DNA from: Saccharopolyspora galaxeae
Lineage (GTDB): Bacteria; Actinomycetota; Actinomycetes; Mycobacteriales; Pseudonocardiaceae
Assembly (NCBI RefSeq): GCF_016526145.1
Contig: NZ_JADDUE010000003.1
Span: forward strand, 496,001-560,000
Direction: 5' to 3'
Length of the DNA: 64,000 nt
Part shown: piece after piece, positions 47,114 through 54,914 of the stretch
Position numbering within the stretch: position 1 is the first letter of the stretch
How the letters are laid out: the number at the start of each line of letters is the position of its first letter
Translations under genes and position numbers: made by a program
Notes under the pieces: generated by a model
Seen by the model: only the letters and a program-made list of their open reading frames with translations
Database searches by the model: none
Told to the model about the DNA's origin: nothing

Positions 47114-49186
47114 ATGAGCAGCAAGCAGAGCGCCGCGGGAGTGCAGGCCGCACCGGCTCCCACCGATCCCGCTTCGATCCGCAACGTGGTGCTGGTCGGC
47201 CCGTCCGCATCCGGCAAGACCACGCTGGCCGAAGCGCTGCTGGCGCACACCGGCACGATCGGGCGCAACGGCTCGGTCCTGGAGGGCACCACGGTCTGCG
47301 ACCACGACAGCGCGGCCATCGAGCAGCAGCGTTCGGTGGCCTTGTCGGTCGCGCCCGCGCAACACGGCGAATGCAAGATCAACTTCATCGATACGCCCGG
47401 TTACGCGGATTTCGTCGGCGAGTTGCGGGCCGGGTTGCGCGCCGCCGACGCGGCGTTGTTCGTGATCGCCGCCGCGGAGGGGGTCGATGCGGCGACCAGA
47501 GCGATCTGGCACGAGTGCGCGCAGGTCGAGATGCCGCGCGCCGTGGTGCTGTCCCGGCTGGACCAGCACCGCGCCGACGCCGAGGCCGCGCTGGAGTCCT
47601 GCCGGGAAGCGTTCGGGGCCGGTGTGCTGCCGCTGTACCTGCCGCTGCGCGGTGCGGACGGCTCGGCCACCGGCCTGACCGGCGTGCTCACCGGCACGAC
47701 GTCCGGCACCGGCTCGCCCCGGGAAGTCGAGCGGGAGCGGGCCGAGCTGATCGAGGCGATCATCGCCGAGAGCGAGGACGAGTCGCTGATGGAGCGCTAC
47801 CTCGAAGGCGAGCACATCGACGAGCCCACGCTGATCGCGGACTTGGAGGCCGCGGTCTCCCGCGGCGGCCTGCACCCGGTGCTGCCGGTGTGCACCGCGA
47901 CGGGAGTCGGCCTGCCGGAGCTGCTGGACGGCATCGTGCGCGGGTTCCCCTCTCCGCTCGAACACCCTCCCCCGGAGTTCACCGACCCGCGCGGGGCCCA
48001 TCCGCGGCGGCTCGGACCGGACCCGTCCGGACCGCTGGCCGCCGAGGTCGTGCACACCGCGGTGGACGCCTACGTGGGCCGCGTGTCGCTGGCGCGGGTC
48101 TTCTCCGGCACGTTGCTCGCGGAACGGCCGGTGCACGTTTCCGGGCACGGCATGGCCGAGCGCGGCCACCCGGACCACGACGAGGACGAGCGGGTTGCGC
48201 ACGTGTATTCGCCGCTGGGCTCGGGATTGCGCGAAGTGCCGCGGTGCGTGGCGGGTGATCTGTGCGCGTTGACGAAGGTCGGCTCGGCCGAAACGGGCGA
48301 CACGCTGTCGGATCCGGCCGACCCGTTGCTGATGTCGCCGTGGCCGATGCCGGAACCACTGCTGCCCGTCGCGGTCACCGCACGCACCCGCAACGACGAG
48401 GATGCCTTGGCGCGCAACCTGAATCGGCTCGTCGCCGCGGACCCGAGCCTGCGCTTGGAGCGCGACACCGAAACGCACCAACTGGTGCTGTGGTGCATGG
48501 GCGAGGCGCACGCGGACGTGATGCTGCAACGGCTGCGCGAAGGCGGCGCGGAGGTCGACACCGAACCGGTGCGGGTGGCGCTGCGGCAGACCTTCGGGCA
48601 GGCGGCGAAGGGCCACGGCAAGCACGTGAAGCAGTCCGGCGGGCACGGCCAGTACGCGGTGTGCGACATCGAGGTCGAGCCGTTGCCGCGCGGCTCCGGC
48701 ATCGAGTTCCTGGACCGCGTCGTGGGCGGTGCGATCCCCAAGCAGTTCATCACCAGCGTGGAGAAGGGCGTTCGCGCGCAGGTCGAGCGCGGGTTGGAAG
48801 AGGGCCGCCCGCTGGTCGACCTGCGGATCACGCTCGTCGACGGCAAAGCGCACAGCGTGGATTCCTCCGACGCCGCGTTCCAGACCGCCGGTTCGCTGGC
48901 GCTGCGCGCCGCTGCCGAGCAGGCCGGACTGGTCACGCTGGAGCCGGTCGACGCGGTCGCGGTCTACATCCCGGACGACCACTTGGGCGCGATCCTCGGC
49001 GATCTGTCCAGCCGCCGCGGGAAGGTCGTCGGCACCGAGCCGGAGGACACCGGCTGGACCGTGGTGCACGCGCACGTCCCGTCCAGCGAGCTGACCCGCT
49101 ACACCATCAACGTCCGCTCGCTGAGTTCCGGCAGCGCGTCGTTCACCCGCCACTTCGAACGCTACGACCCGATGCCGACGCCTTGA
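47114..49186 (+). CDS. Elongation factor G-like protein (EF-G2 family)
   Basis: 690 aa from ATG at 47114, with GAGGGGG 5 nt upstream. G1 is GPSASGKTTLAEA and G3 is DTPGYADF. The switch I region reads QQRSVALSVAP instead of RGITI, and the G4 motif reads SRLD instead of NKxD. Domains II-V follow, including HVKQSGGHGQYAVCDIEVEP and GRKGKV-like SSRRGKVVGTEPE. The pattern fits the EF-G2/FusA2-type paralogues of actinobacteria, which are not the main translocase. Role in translation is unknown. It is divergent from pdxS. Confidence 0.9.
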   Translation: MSSKQSAAGVQAAPAPTDPASIRNVVLVGPSASGKTTLAEALLAHTGTIGRNGSVLEGTTVCDHDSAAIEQQRSVALSVAPAQHGECKINFIDTPGYADFVGELRAGLRAADAALFVIAAAEGVDAATRAIWHECAQVEMPRAVVLSRLDQHRADAEAALESCREAFGAGVLPLYLPLRGADGSATGLTGVLTGTTSGTGSPREVERERAELIEAIIAESEDESLMERYLEGEHIDEPTLIADLEAAVSRGGLHPVLPVCTATGVGLPELLDGIVRGFPSPLEHPPPEFTDPRGAHPRRLGPDPSGPLAAEVVHTAVDAYVGRVSLARVFSGTLLAERPVHVSGHGMAERGHPDHDEDERVAHVYSPLGSGLREVPRCVAGDLCALTKVGSAETGDTLSDPADPLLMSPWPMPEPLLPVAVTARTRNDEDALARNLNRLVAADPSLRLERDTETHQLVLWCMGEAHADVMLQRLREGGAEVDTEPVRVALRQTFGQAAKGHGKHVKQSGGHGQYAVCDIEVEPLPRGSGIEFLDRVVGGAIPKQFITSVEKGVRAQVERGLEEGRPLVDLRITLVDGKAHSVDSSDAAFQTAGSLALRAAAEQAGLVTLEPVDAVAVYIPDDHLGAILGDLSSRRGKVVGTEPEDTGWTVVHAHVPSSELTRYTINVRSLSSGSASFTRHFERYDPMPTP

Positions 49187-49223
49187 TCGGCGCGCGAGCA
49201 CGCCCGGCGAATCGTGCGAGGTG

Positions 49224-49658
49224 CTAGTCCGCCGGATCGTCGGTTTCGGCTGTTTCCGCTGCTTCGGCGGGAGACGGCTCCGAACGGTCCGCGGCCGGTT
49301 GGACGTTGAGCTGGATCCGCGGGTTGCCGGTGTAAGCGCGGGTCTGCTCCGGAGTCAGGTGGTCGGCGATCAAGCCCCACGGGACCTTGCCGCCAGCGGA
49401 CGGGTAGCGCATCCAGACGGCGTACTCGTCGGCTTCGGTGAGCGGGAAGGTCACCGGCGGGGCGCTCGCGGCCGCGGTCTCCGACTCGGTTTTGGACCGG
49501 GTCTCGGCCTCGGCGATCTCCAGGTCCCAGAGCGCGGTCTTGCGCAGCACCTCGGCCGCCTCGGCGTCGATCCCGGACGCGAGCGGGAACCAGTCGAACG
49601 CTCCGTTCGCCCACGCCCAGATGTGCACGTCGAAACGCACGTCGTCCTGCACGGCCAT
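49224..49658 (-). CDS. Hypothetical protein
   Basis: 144 aa from ATG at 49658 (MAVQDDVRFDVHIWAWANGAFDW); GGAGG is 11 nt upstream, whereas the upstream GTG would be too close to it. No signal peptide or membrane segment. Trp-rich N-terminal part, then a segment on DHLTPEQTRAYTGNPRIQLNV and a low-complexity acidic C-terminus (EPSPAEAAETAETDDPAD). The family is not recognised. It occupies the place where pimA and an acyltransferase are found in mycobacteria. Confidence 0.65.
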   Translation of the reverse strand: MAVQDDVRFDVHIWAWANGAFDWFPLASGIDAEAAEVLRKTALWDLEIAEAETRSKTESETAAASAPPVTFPLTEADEYAVWMRYPSAGGKVPWGLIADHLTPEQTRAYTGNPRIQLNVQPAADRSEPSPAEAAETAETDDPAD

Positions 49659-49816
49659 TGAGCTGCCCACCTCCGGCTGATCGCCGCTGCTGAAACCGGT
49701 GCGAGCCTACGACAGCGAACCCAGGAACCTCCCCCAGGCCGACCGGCCGAACAGCAACGCGCGAACGGCACTTCACCTGGTCCGGCAGCGAAGAAACTGG
49801 AGCGCGAGGGCGAGGC

Positions 49817-50446
49817 TCAAGCGCGCGCGGCGGTGGCGAGGCGCTGCACGACCGTGACGATCGAGAGCACCGCCAGCACCCACACCGCGATGTCGAGCAC
49901 GTACGGCACGCCAAGGCCGTGCAGTCCGGTGCCGATCAGGACGAACAGGAACCGCTCGGCCCGCTCGGCCAGCCCGCCGTTCGCGCGCAGCCCGTTCGCC
50001 TCCGCGCGGGCCTTCACGTACGAGATCACCTGCGCGCACACCAGGCACAGCAGCAGCCCCGCTCCGAGCGGCCGGTCGCCGTCGACCACCAGCGCCCACC
50101 ACACCAGCGAGCCGAACAGCGCTCCGTCGGCGATCCGGTCGCAGCTGGCGTCGAGCACGCCGCCGAAGGTGCTGGCCTTGCCGCCCGCGCGGGCCATCGC
50201 GCCGTCGAGCACGTCGAACAGCAGGAACACCGCGACCACGACGGTTCCGAGGAACAACCGGCCGCGGGGGAAGAACCACAGCGCGGAAGCGACGCTGGCG
50301 GAAGTCCCCAGCACCGTCACGACGTTCGGCGAGAGCCCCAGCCGGACGAGCCCGGCGCCGACCGGATCAGTCCACCGGGAAACCGAGCTCCGCGCGAATA
50401 TGTTGAGCATCGCCTGTACTGCCGCTGCCTCGTCCACCGTGTCCAT
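49817..50446 (-). CDS. pgsA1: CDP-alcohol phosphatidyltransferase, phosphatidylinositol-phosphate synthase type
   Basis: 209 aa membrane enzyme. The signature DG-x2-AR-x8-G-x3-D-x3-D is complete in VLDGAMARAGGKASTFGGVLDASCDRIAD. About six membrane segments are visible. In actinobacteria this family member joins CDP-diacylglycerol and inositol 1-phosphate to give phosphatidylinositol phosphate. The specific substrate is inferred from neighbourhood (HIT and thrS nearby, as in mycobacteria) and similarity of the N-terminus (MLNIFARSSVSRWTDPVGAGLVRLGLSPNVVTVLG). Confidence 0.85.
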   Translation of the reverse strand: MDTVDEAAAVQAMLNIFARSSVSRWTDPVGAGLVRLGLSPNVVTVLGTSASVASALWFFPRGRLFLGTVVVAVFLLFDVLDGAMARAGGKASTFGGVLDASCDRIADGALFGSLVWWALVVDGDRPLGAGLLLCLVCAQVISYVKARAEANGLRANGGLAERAERFLFVLIGTGLHGLGVPYVLDIAVWVLAVLSIVTVVQRLATAARA

Positions 50447-50610
50447 CGCACCGCCTGGTGCACTCCGAGATTAGCCGCCTTGATCGCAGCGGCGCGCAAC
50501 CAGGCGGCCGCAGCGGCACCCGAAGTGATCGGCCGCACACCGGGAATGCCCGGGCCGCCATCGGCGTTGGGCCAACCGGAACGTACTCCGGATCCCCCCG
50601 AGGAGGACTC

Positions 50611-51153
50611 ATGAGCTCTGCCGCCCAGATCCCCGGCTACGCCGTCGGCACCTACGACATCGACAGCGTGCACTCCGACGTCGAGTTCGCGCTGCGCCAC
50701 CTCGGCGTCGGCCGGTCCCGCGGCCGGTTCGACGGCTTCCGCGGCGAGATCGTCATCGCGGAGAACCCGCTGGACTCCACGGTGACCGCGGACATCGACC
50801 CCGCCACGATCAACACCGGCAACGCCGACCGCGACGCGCACGTGCGCGGCAGCGACTTCCTCGACGTCGAAACCCACCCGAAGGCCGGGTTCCGCTCCAC
50901 CGGCATCCGCCAGGACGGCGACGAGTACATCATCGACGGTGAGTTCACCCTGCACGGCGTGACCAAGCCGGTCGCGCTGCAGGCCGAGCTGGGCGGGTTC
51001 ACCGACGACGGCCAGGGCGGGACGCTGCTGGGCATCTCGGCGGCCACCACGATCAACCGCACCGACTTCGGCGTCGGCCCGGAAGGCGGCGCCATGCTGG
51101 GCGAGAAGGTCAAGATCACCCTGGAGATCGAGGCCAACCTCCGCTCCCAGTGA
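50611..51153 (+). CDS. YceI family protein (lipocalin-like isoprenoid-binding fold)
   Basis: 180 aa from ATG at 50611, with GAGGAGGACTC upstream. Family features are GTYDIDSVHSDVEFALRHLGVGRSRGRF, DVETHPKAGFRSTGI, DGEFTLHGVTKPVALQAELGG and the C-terminal NRTDFGVG. No signal peptide, so it is cytoplasmic as in many actinobacteria. The family fold binds long isoprenoid-like molecules; the physiological role is unknown. Interrupts the mycobacterial HIT-pgsA order. Confidence 0.92.
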   Translation: MSSAAQIPGYAVGTYDIDSVHSDVEFALRHLGVGRSRGRFDGFRGEIVIAENPLDSTVTADIDPATINTGNADRDAHVRGSDFLDVETHPKAGFRSTGIRQDGDEYIIDGEFTLHGVTKPVALQAELGGFTDDGQGGTLLGISAATTINRTDFGVGPEGGAMLGEKVKITLEIEANLRSQ

Positions 51154-51161
51154 GCGGAAAC

Positions 51162-51202
51162 CGCGGCGGCCGAGAACGCGGGGTGCGCTCTCGGCCGCCG
51201 CG
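51162..51202 (+). terminator. Hairpin terminator after YceI
   Basis: A perfect 14-bp stem (51162-51175 with 51189-51202) and 13-nt loop begins 9 nt after the YceI stop. Confidence 0.8.
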
Positions 51203-51214
51203 AGCACCCGATGT

Positions 51215-51270
51215 CCGGTTCTGAACAGATTTGCCCGATTCTCAACAGATCGCCCGGTTCTGAACAGATT
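51215..51270 (+). repeat. Three iterated repeats before the SDR gene
   Basis: TTCTGAACAGAT at 51219, TTCTCAACAGAT at 51239 and TTCTGAACAGAT at 51258 are spaced 20 and 19 nt apart, each preceded by CCGG/CCGA. The last copy abuts the Shine-Dalgarno of the SDR gene. They look like a cooperative regulator binding site rather than coding sequence. Confidence 0.6.
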
Positions 51271-51281
51271 TGGAGTGCTTA

Positions 51282-52007
51282 GTGAGCAGGACAGTCCTCG
51301 TGACCGGTGGTGGTAGCGGACTGGGGCGCGCCATCGCGGCACGATTCGTCCAGGACTCCGACCGCGTCTACATCACCGGGCGCCGGACCGAGGTGCTGGA
51401 GCGCACCGCCCGCGAGCTCGGCGGCGATGCGCACGCGCTGCCGTGCGACGGGATCGACCCGGACGCCGTCGAAAGCGCGGTGGCGCGCATCGACGGCGAA
51501 GTGGACGTGCTGGTCAACAACGCGGGCGGGAACACCGACTTCCGCGAGCCGGCGGGCGGCGGGCTGAAGGGCAGCCTGCACCGCTGGCGGGCCAACATCG
51601 ACGCGAACCTCATCACCGCTGCGCTGATGACCGAGGCCTGCGACGACAAGCTCGCGAGCGGTGGCGCCGTGGTGCACATCGGGTCGGTCGGAGCCGATCA
51701 GGGCAGCGGTGCGTACGGCAGCGCCAAGGCGGCGCTGGCGTCCTACAGCGTCGGCCTGTCCAAGCAGCTCGGGCCGCGCGACATCACGTCCAACGTGGTG
51801 GCTCCCGGGTACATCCCGGACACCGAGTTCTTCGGCAGCGGGGTCTCGCAGGAGCGCCACGACCACCTCATCTCGCTGACCGCGCTGGGACGGCACGGCT
51901 TTCCGGACGAGATCGCCGGGGCGGTGCACTTCCTCGCGTCCGCGGATGCGCGGTTCATCACCGGCCAGGTCATCAATCCGAACGGCGGCGCCCGCACCAC
52001 GCGCTGA
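51282..52007 (+). CDS. Short-chain dehydrogenase/reductase (SDR)
   Basis: 241 aa from GTG at 51282, with GGAG 7 nt upstream. Cofactor motif TGGGSGLG near the start, NNAG at about residues 80-83, and the catalytic YGSAK (Tyr-x3-Lys) preceded by a Ser in VHIGSVGADQGSGAYGSAK. The C-terminal NPNGGARTT resembles FabG-like members. The substrate is unknown. The only other plus-strand gene in this block is YceI upstream. Confidence 0.9.
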   Translation: MSRTVLVTGGGSGLGRAIAARFVQDSDRVYITGRRTEVLERTARELGGDAHALPCDGIDPDAVESAVARIDGEVDVLVNNAGGNTDFREPAGGGLKGSLHRWRANIDANLITAALMTEACDDKLASGGAVVHIGSVGADQGSGAYGSAKAALASYSVGLSKQLGPRDITSNVVAPGYIPDTEFFGSGVSQERHDHLISLTALGRHGFPDEIAGAVHFLASADARFITGQVINPNGGARTTR

Positions 52008-52022
52008 TGCGCCGGAAAGCGA

Positions 52023-52058
52023 AAAGGCCGGGAACGCTCGTGCGCGTTCTCGGCCTTT
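52023..52058. terminator. Bidirectional terminator between SDR and HIT genes
   Basis: A 15-bp stem (52023-52037 with 52044-52058, one G-T pair) and 6-nt loop, with A-rich and T-rich ends, lies between the convergent stop codons. Confidence 0.85.
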
Positions 52059-52062
52059 CGCG

Positions 52063-52722
52063 TCAGTTCAGCAGTTCGCCGCTTCCGGAGTTCCAGGCGT
52101 CGGCCAGCAGCTTGCGGGTGTCGCCGAGCAGCTGCGGCAGAACCTTGGTGTGCCCGATGACCGGCATGAAGTTCGAGTCGCCGCCCCAGCGCGGCACCAC
52201 GTGCTGGTGCAGGTGCGCAGCGATCCCCGCGCCGGCCACAGGACCCTGGTTGAGCCCGATGTTGAACCCGTGCGGCGCGGAAACCCCGCGGATCACCCGC
52301 ATCGCCTGCTGGGTGAACGCCGCGACCGCGGCCGTCTCCTCGACGGTGAGATCCGTGTAGTCGGCGACGTGCCGGTACGGCAGCACCATCAGGTGCCCCG
52401 GGTTGTACGGGTACAGGTTCAGGATCGCGAAGACGAGCTCGTCACGGGCCACGATCAGCGTCTCGTCGTCCGGCAGGCCCGAATCGAGCAGCCCGCAGAA
52501 CGGGCAACCCTCGCTGGTCTCGCCCGCCGGCTTGTTCTCGCCCTGGATGTAGGCCAGCCGGTGCGGCGTCCACAGCCGCTGCAGCGCGTCCGGGATACCG
52601 ATGCCCTGCTGCTCGGAGAACTGGACACCGGTGTCGTCGAGCGAACCGGTGTCCTCGGGCGGACCACCTTCGCCGCGCGGGCCGCCCGCGGAAGTCTCGC
52701 CGCTCATCCCGGACTCGCTCAC
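52063..52722 (-). CDS. HIT-family nucleotide hydrolase/phosphorylase
   Basis: 219 aa from GTG at 52722, which overlaps the thrS stop as GTGA. The HIT triad motif is [10 protein letters not shown] near residue 160. [10 protein letters not shown] and a second HIT-typical segment [21 protein letters not shown] precede it. From memory, the mycobacterial homologue in this position (Rv2613c) is an Ap4A phosphorylase. The first 40 aa are a disordered Gly/Glu-rich extension. Translation is coupled to thrS. Confidence 0.9.
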   Translation of the reverse strand: MSESGMSGETSAGGPRGEGGPPEDTGSLDDTGVQFSEQQGIGIPDALQRLWTPHRLAYIQGENKPAGETSEGCPFCGLLDSGLPDDETLIVARDELVFAILNLYPYNPGHLMVLPYRHVADYTDLTVEETAAVAAFTQQAMRVIRGVSAPHGFNIGLNQGPVAGAGIAAHLHQHVVPRWGGDSNFMPVIGHTKVLPQLLGDTRKLLADAWNSGSGELLN

Positions 52723-54782
52723 GCCAGCTCCGCCTGGAAGGTCTCCGCGGACGGTGAGGTGTTGTCCCGGCGATCCACCCAGCGGCTCAGCGCGGCCACC
52801 GCGTCGGCGACCGGCACCGCGTTGATCTGGGAGCCGTCGCGGAACCGGAACGACACCGCGTCCGCCTCCACGTCCTTGCCGCCCGCCAGCAGCAGGAACG
52901 GCACCTTCTGCGTGGTGTGGGTGCGGATCTTCTTCTGCATCCGGTCGTCGCCGTGGTCCACCTCGGCGCGGATTCCCTTGGCGCGCAACGCCTTCACCAC
53001 ACCGTCCAGGTGCTCGGCGTGCTCGTCGGCGATCGGGATGCCCATCGCCTGCACCGGCGAGAGCCACGCCGGGAACGCGCCCGCGTAGTGCTCGGTGAGC
53101 ACGCCGAAGAACCGCTCGATCGAACCGAACAGCGCCCGGTGGATCTTGATCGGCCGCTGCTTGGAACCGTCCGGCGCGGTGAACTCCAGGTCGAACAGCT
53201 CGGGCAGGTGGTAGTCGACCTGGATGGTCGACATCTGCCAGCTGCGGCCCAGCGCGTCCTTGGCCTGCACGGAGATCTTCGGGCCGTAGAACGCCGCGCC
53301 GCCAGGGTCCGGCACCAGCTCCAGGCCGGAGGACTCGGCGGCTTCGCGCAGCGCCTCGGTGGCCACCCGCCAGCTCTCGTCGTCGCCGACGTACTTCTCC
53401 TCGTTGCGGGTGGACAGCTCCAGGTAGAAGTCCTCGAGGCCGTAGTCGCGCAGCAGGTCCAGCACGAACGTCAGCAGCGACTTCAGCTCGTCCTGCAACT
53501 GCTCGGGCATGCAGTAGATGTGCGCGTCGTCCTGGGTCATGCCGCGCACCCGGGTCAGCCCGTGCACCACGCCGGACTTCTCGTAGCGGTACACCGAGCC
53601 GAACTCGAACAGTCGCAGCGGCAGCTCCCGGTAGGACCGGCCGCGGGAGCGGTAGATCAGGTTGTGGAACGGGCAGTTCATCGGCTTCAGGTAGTAGTCC
53701 TGGCCGGGCTTGCGGACCTCGCCGTTCTCGTCGCGTTCCTCGTCGAGGTGCATCGCCGGGAACATGCCGTCCTTGTACCAGCTCAAGTGCCCGGAGGTCT
53801 CGAACAGCGTGCTCTTGGTGATGTGCGGGCTGTTCACGAACTCGTAGCCGGCGGCCTCGTGCCTGCGCCGCGAGTAGTCCTCCAGCTCGCGGCGGATGAT
53901 GCCGCCCTTGGGGTGGAACACCGGCAGGCCGGAACCGACCTCCTCCGGGAAGGAGAACAGGTCCAGCTCGGCGCCGAGCTTGCGGTGGTCGCGGCGCTCC
54001 GCCTCGGCCAGCCACTCCAGGTGCTCGGCCATGGCCTCCTTGGATTCCCACGCGGTGCCGTAGACCCGCTGCAACTGCCGGTTGCTCTGGTCACCGCGCC
54101 AGTAGGCGGCGGCGACGCGGGTGAGCCGGAACGCCGGGATGAACCGGGTGTGCGGCACGTGCGGGCCGCGGCAGAGGTCGCCCCAGACCACCTCGCCGTG
54201 CCGGTCGACGTTGTCGTAGACGGTCAGCTCGCCCGCGCCGACCTCCATGACCTCGCTGGTGTCCACCTCGTCGGCGGCGGACTTGAGGTCCACCAGCTCC
54301 AGCTTGTACGGCTCGGCGGCGAGCTCCTGCCTGGCGGCCTCGATCGAGTCCAGGCGGCGGCGGGAGAACTTCTGCCCGGACTTGATGATCTGCTTCATGC
54401 GCTTTTCCAGCGCCTGCACGTCGTCCGGGGTGAACGGGCGGTCCACGTCGAAGTCGTAGTAGAAGCCGTCCTTGACCGGCGGGCCGATGCCGAGCTTGGC
54501 GTCCGGGAACTGCTGCTGCACGGCCTGGGCGAGCACGTGCGCGGCGGAGTGCCGGATGACGCTGCGGCCTGCTTCGGTGTCGGCGGGGACCGCTTCGACT
54601 TCGACGTCGGATTCCGGCACCCATGCCAGATCCCGCAGCTCGCCGTCGGCGTCGCGGACCACGATGATCGCCTGCGGCCCCTGGGAAGGCAGGCCCGCTT
54701 CGAGTACGGCCGAACCGGCCGTAGTGCCCGCCGGGACCTTCACCCTGGCGACCTGCTGGGCTTCGGACGGCTGAACGGACAC
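52719..54782 (-). CDS. thrS: Threonyl-tRNA synthetase
   Basis: 687 aa, full length. The N-terminal TGS-like domain is followed by the editing domain ([35 protein letters not shown]). The class II core has [33 protein letters not shown] (motif 2 region) and the anticodon-binding domain at the C-terminus ([20 protein letters not shown]). No T-box leader was recognised upstream. Confidence 0.97.
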   Translation of the reverse strand: MSVQPSEAQQVARVKVPAGTTAGSAVLEAGLPSQGPQAIIVVRDADGELRDLAWVPESDVEVEAVPADTEAGRSVIRHSAAHVLAQAVQQQFPDAKLGIGPPVKDGFYYDFDVDRPFTPDDVQALEKRMKQIIKSGQKFSRRRLDSIEAARQELAAEPYKLELVDLKSAADEVDTSEVMEVGAGELTVYDNVDRHGEVVWGDLCRGPHVPHTRFIPAFRLTRVAAAYWRGDQSNRQLQRVYGTAWESKEAMAEHLEWLAEAERRDHRKLGAELDLFSFPEEVGSGLPVFHPKGGIIRRELEDYSRRRHEAAGYEFVNSPHITKSTLFETSGHLSWYKDGMFPAMHLDEERDENGEVRKPGQDYYLKPMNCPFHNLIYRSRGRSYRELPLRLFEFGSVYRYEKSGVVHGLTRVRGMTQDDAHIYCMPEQLQDELKSLLTFVLDLLRDYGLEDFYLELSTRNEEKYVGDDESWRVATEALREAAESSGLELVPDPGGAAFYGPKISVQAKDALGRSWQMSTIQVDYHLPELFDLEFTAPDGSKQRPIKIHRALFGSIERFFGVLTEHYAGAFPAWLSPVQAMGIPIADEHAEHLDGVVKALRAKGIRAEVDHGDDRMQKKIRTHTTQKVPFLLLAGGKDVEADAVSFRFRDGSQINAVPVADAVAALSRWVDRRDNTSPSAETFQAELA

Positions 54783-54914
54783 GATGACTCCTCGTCGCGG
54801 GGTTCGTCGGTTGCTGACGGGTGCGGCTGCGCGCGGTGACTCCGTCCGCCCGATGCTATCGGCTGCCCGCCACCCGGTTCGCGCCCCTGCCCGGCGCGGA
54901 CGGCGCCGGTTTCG

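Noticed and set aside
51215-51270. Replication origin iterons
   Set aside because: Only three copies, no rep gene and no AT-rich unwinding region; a regulatory array is more likely.
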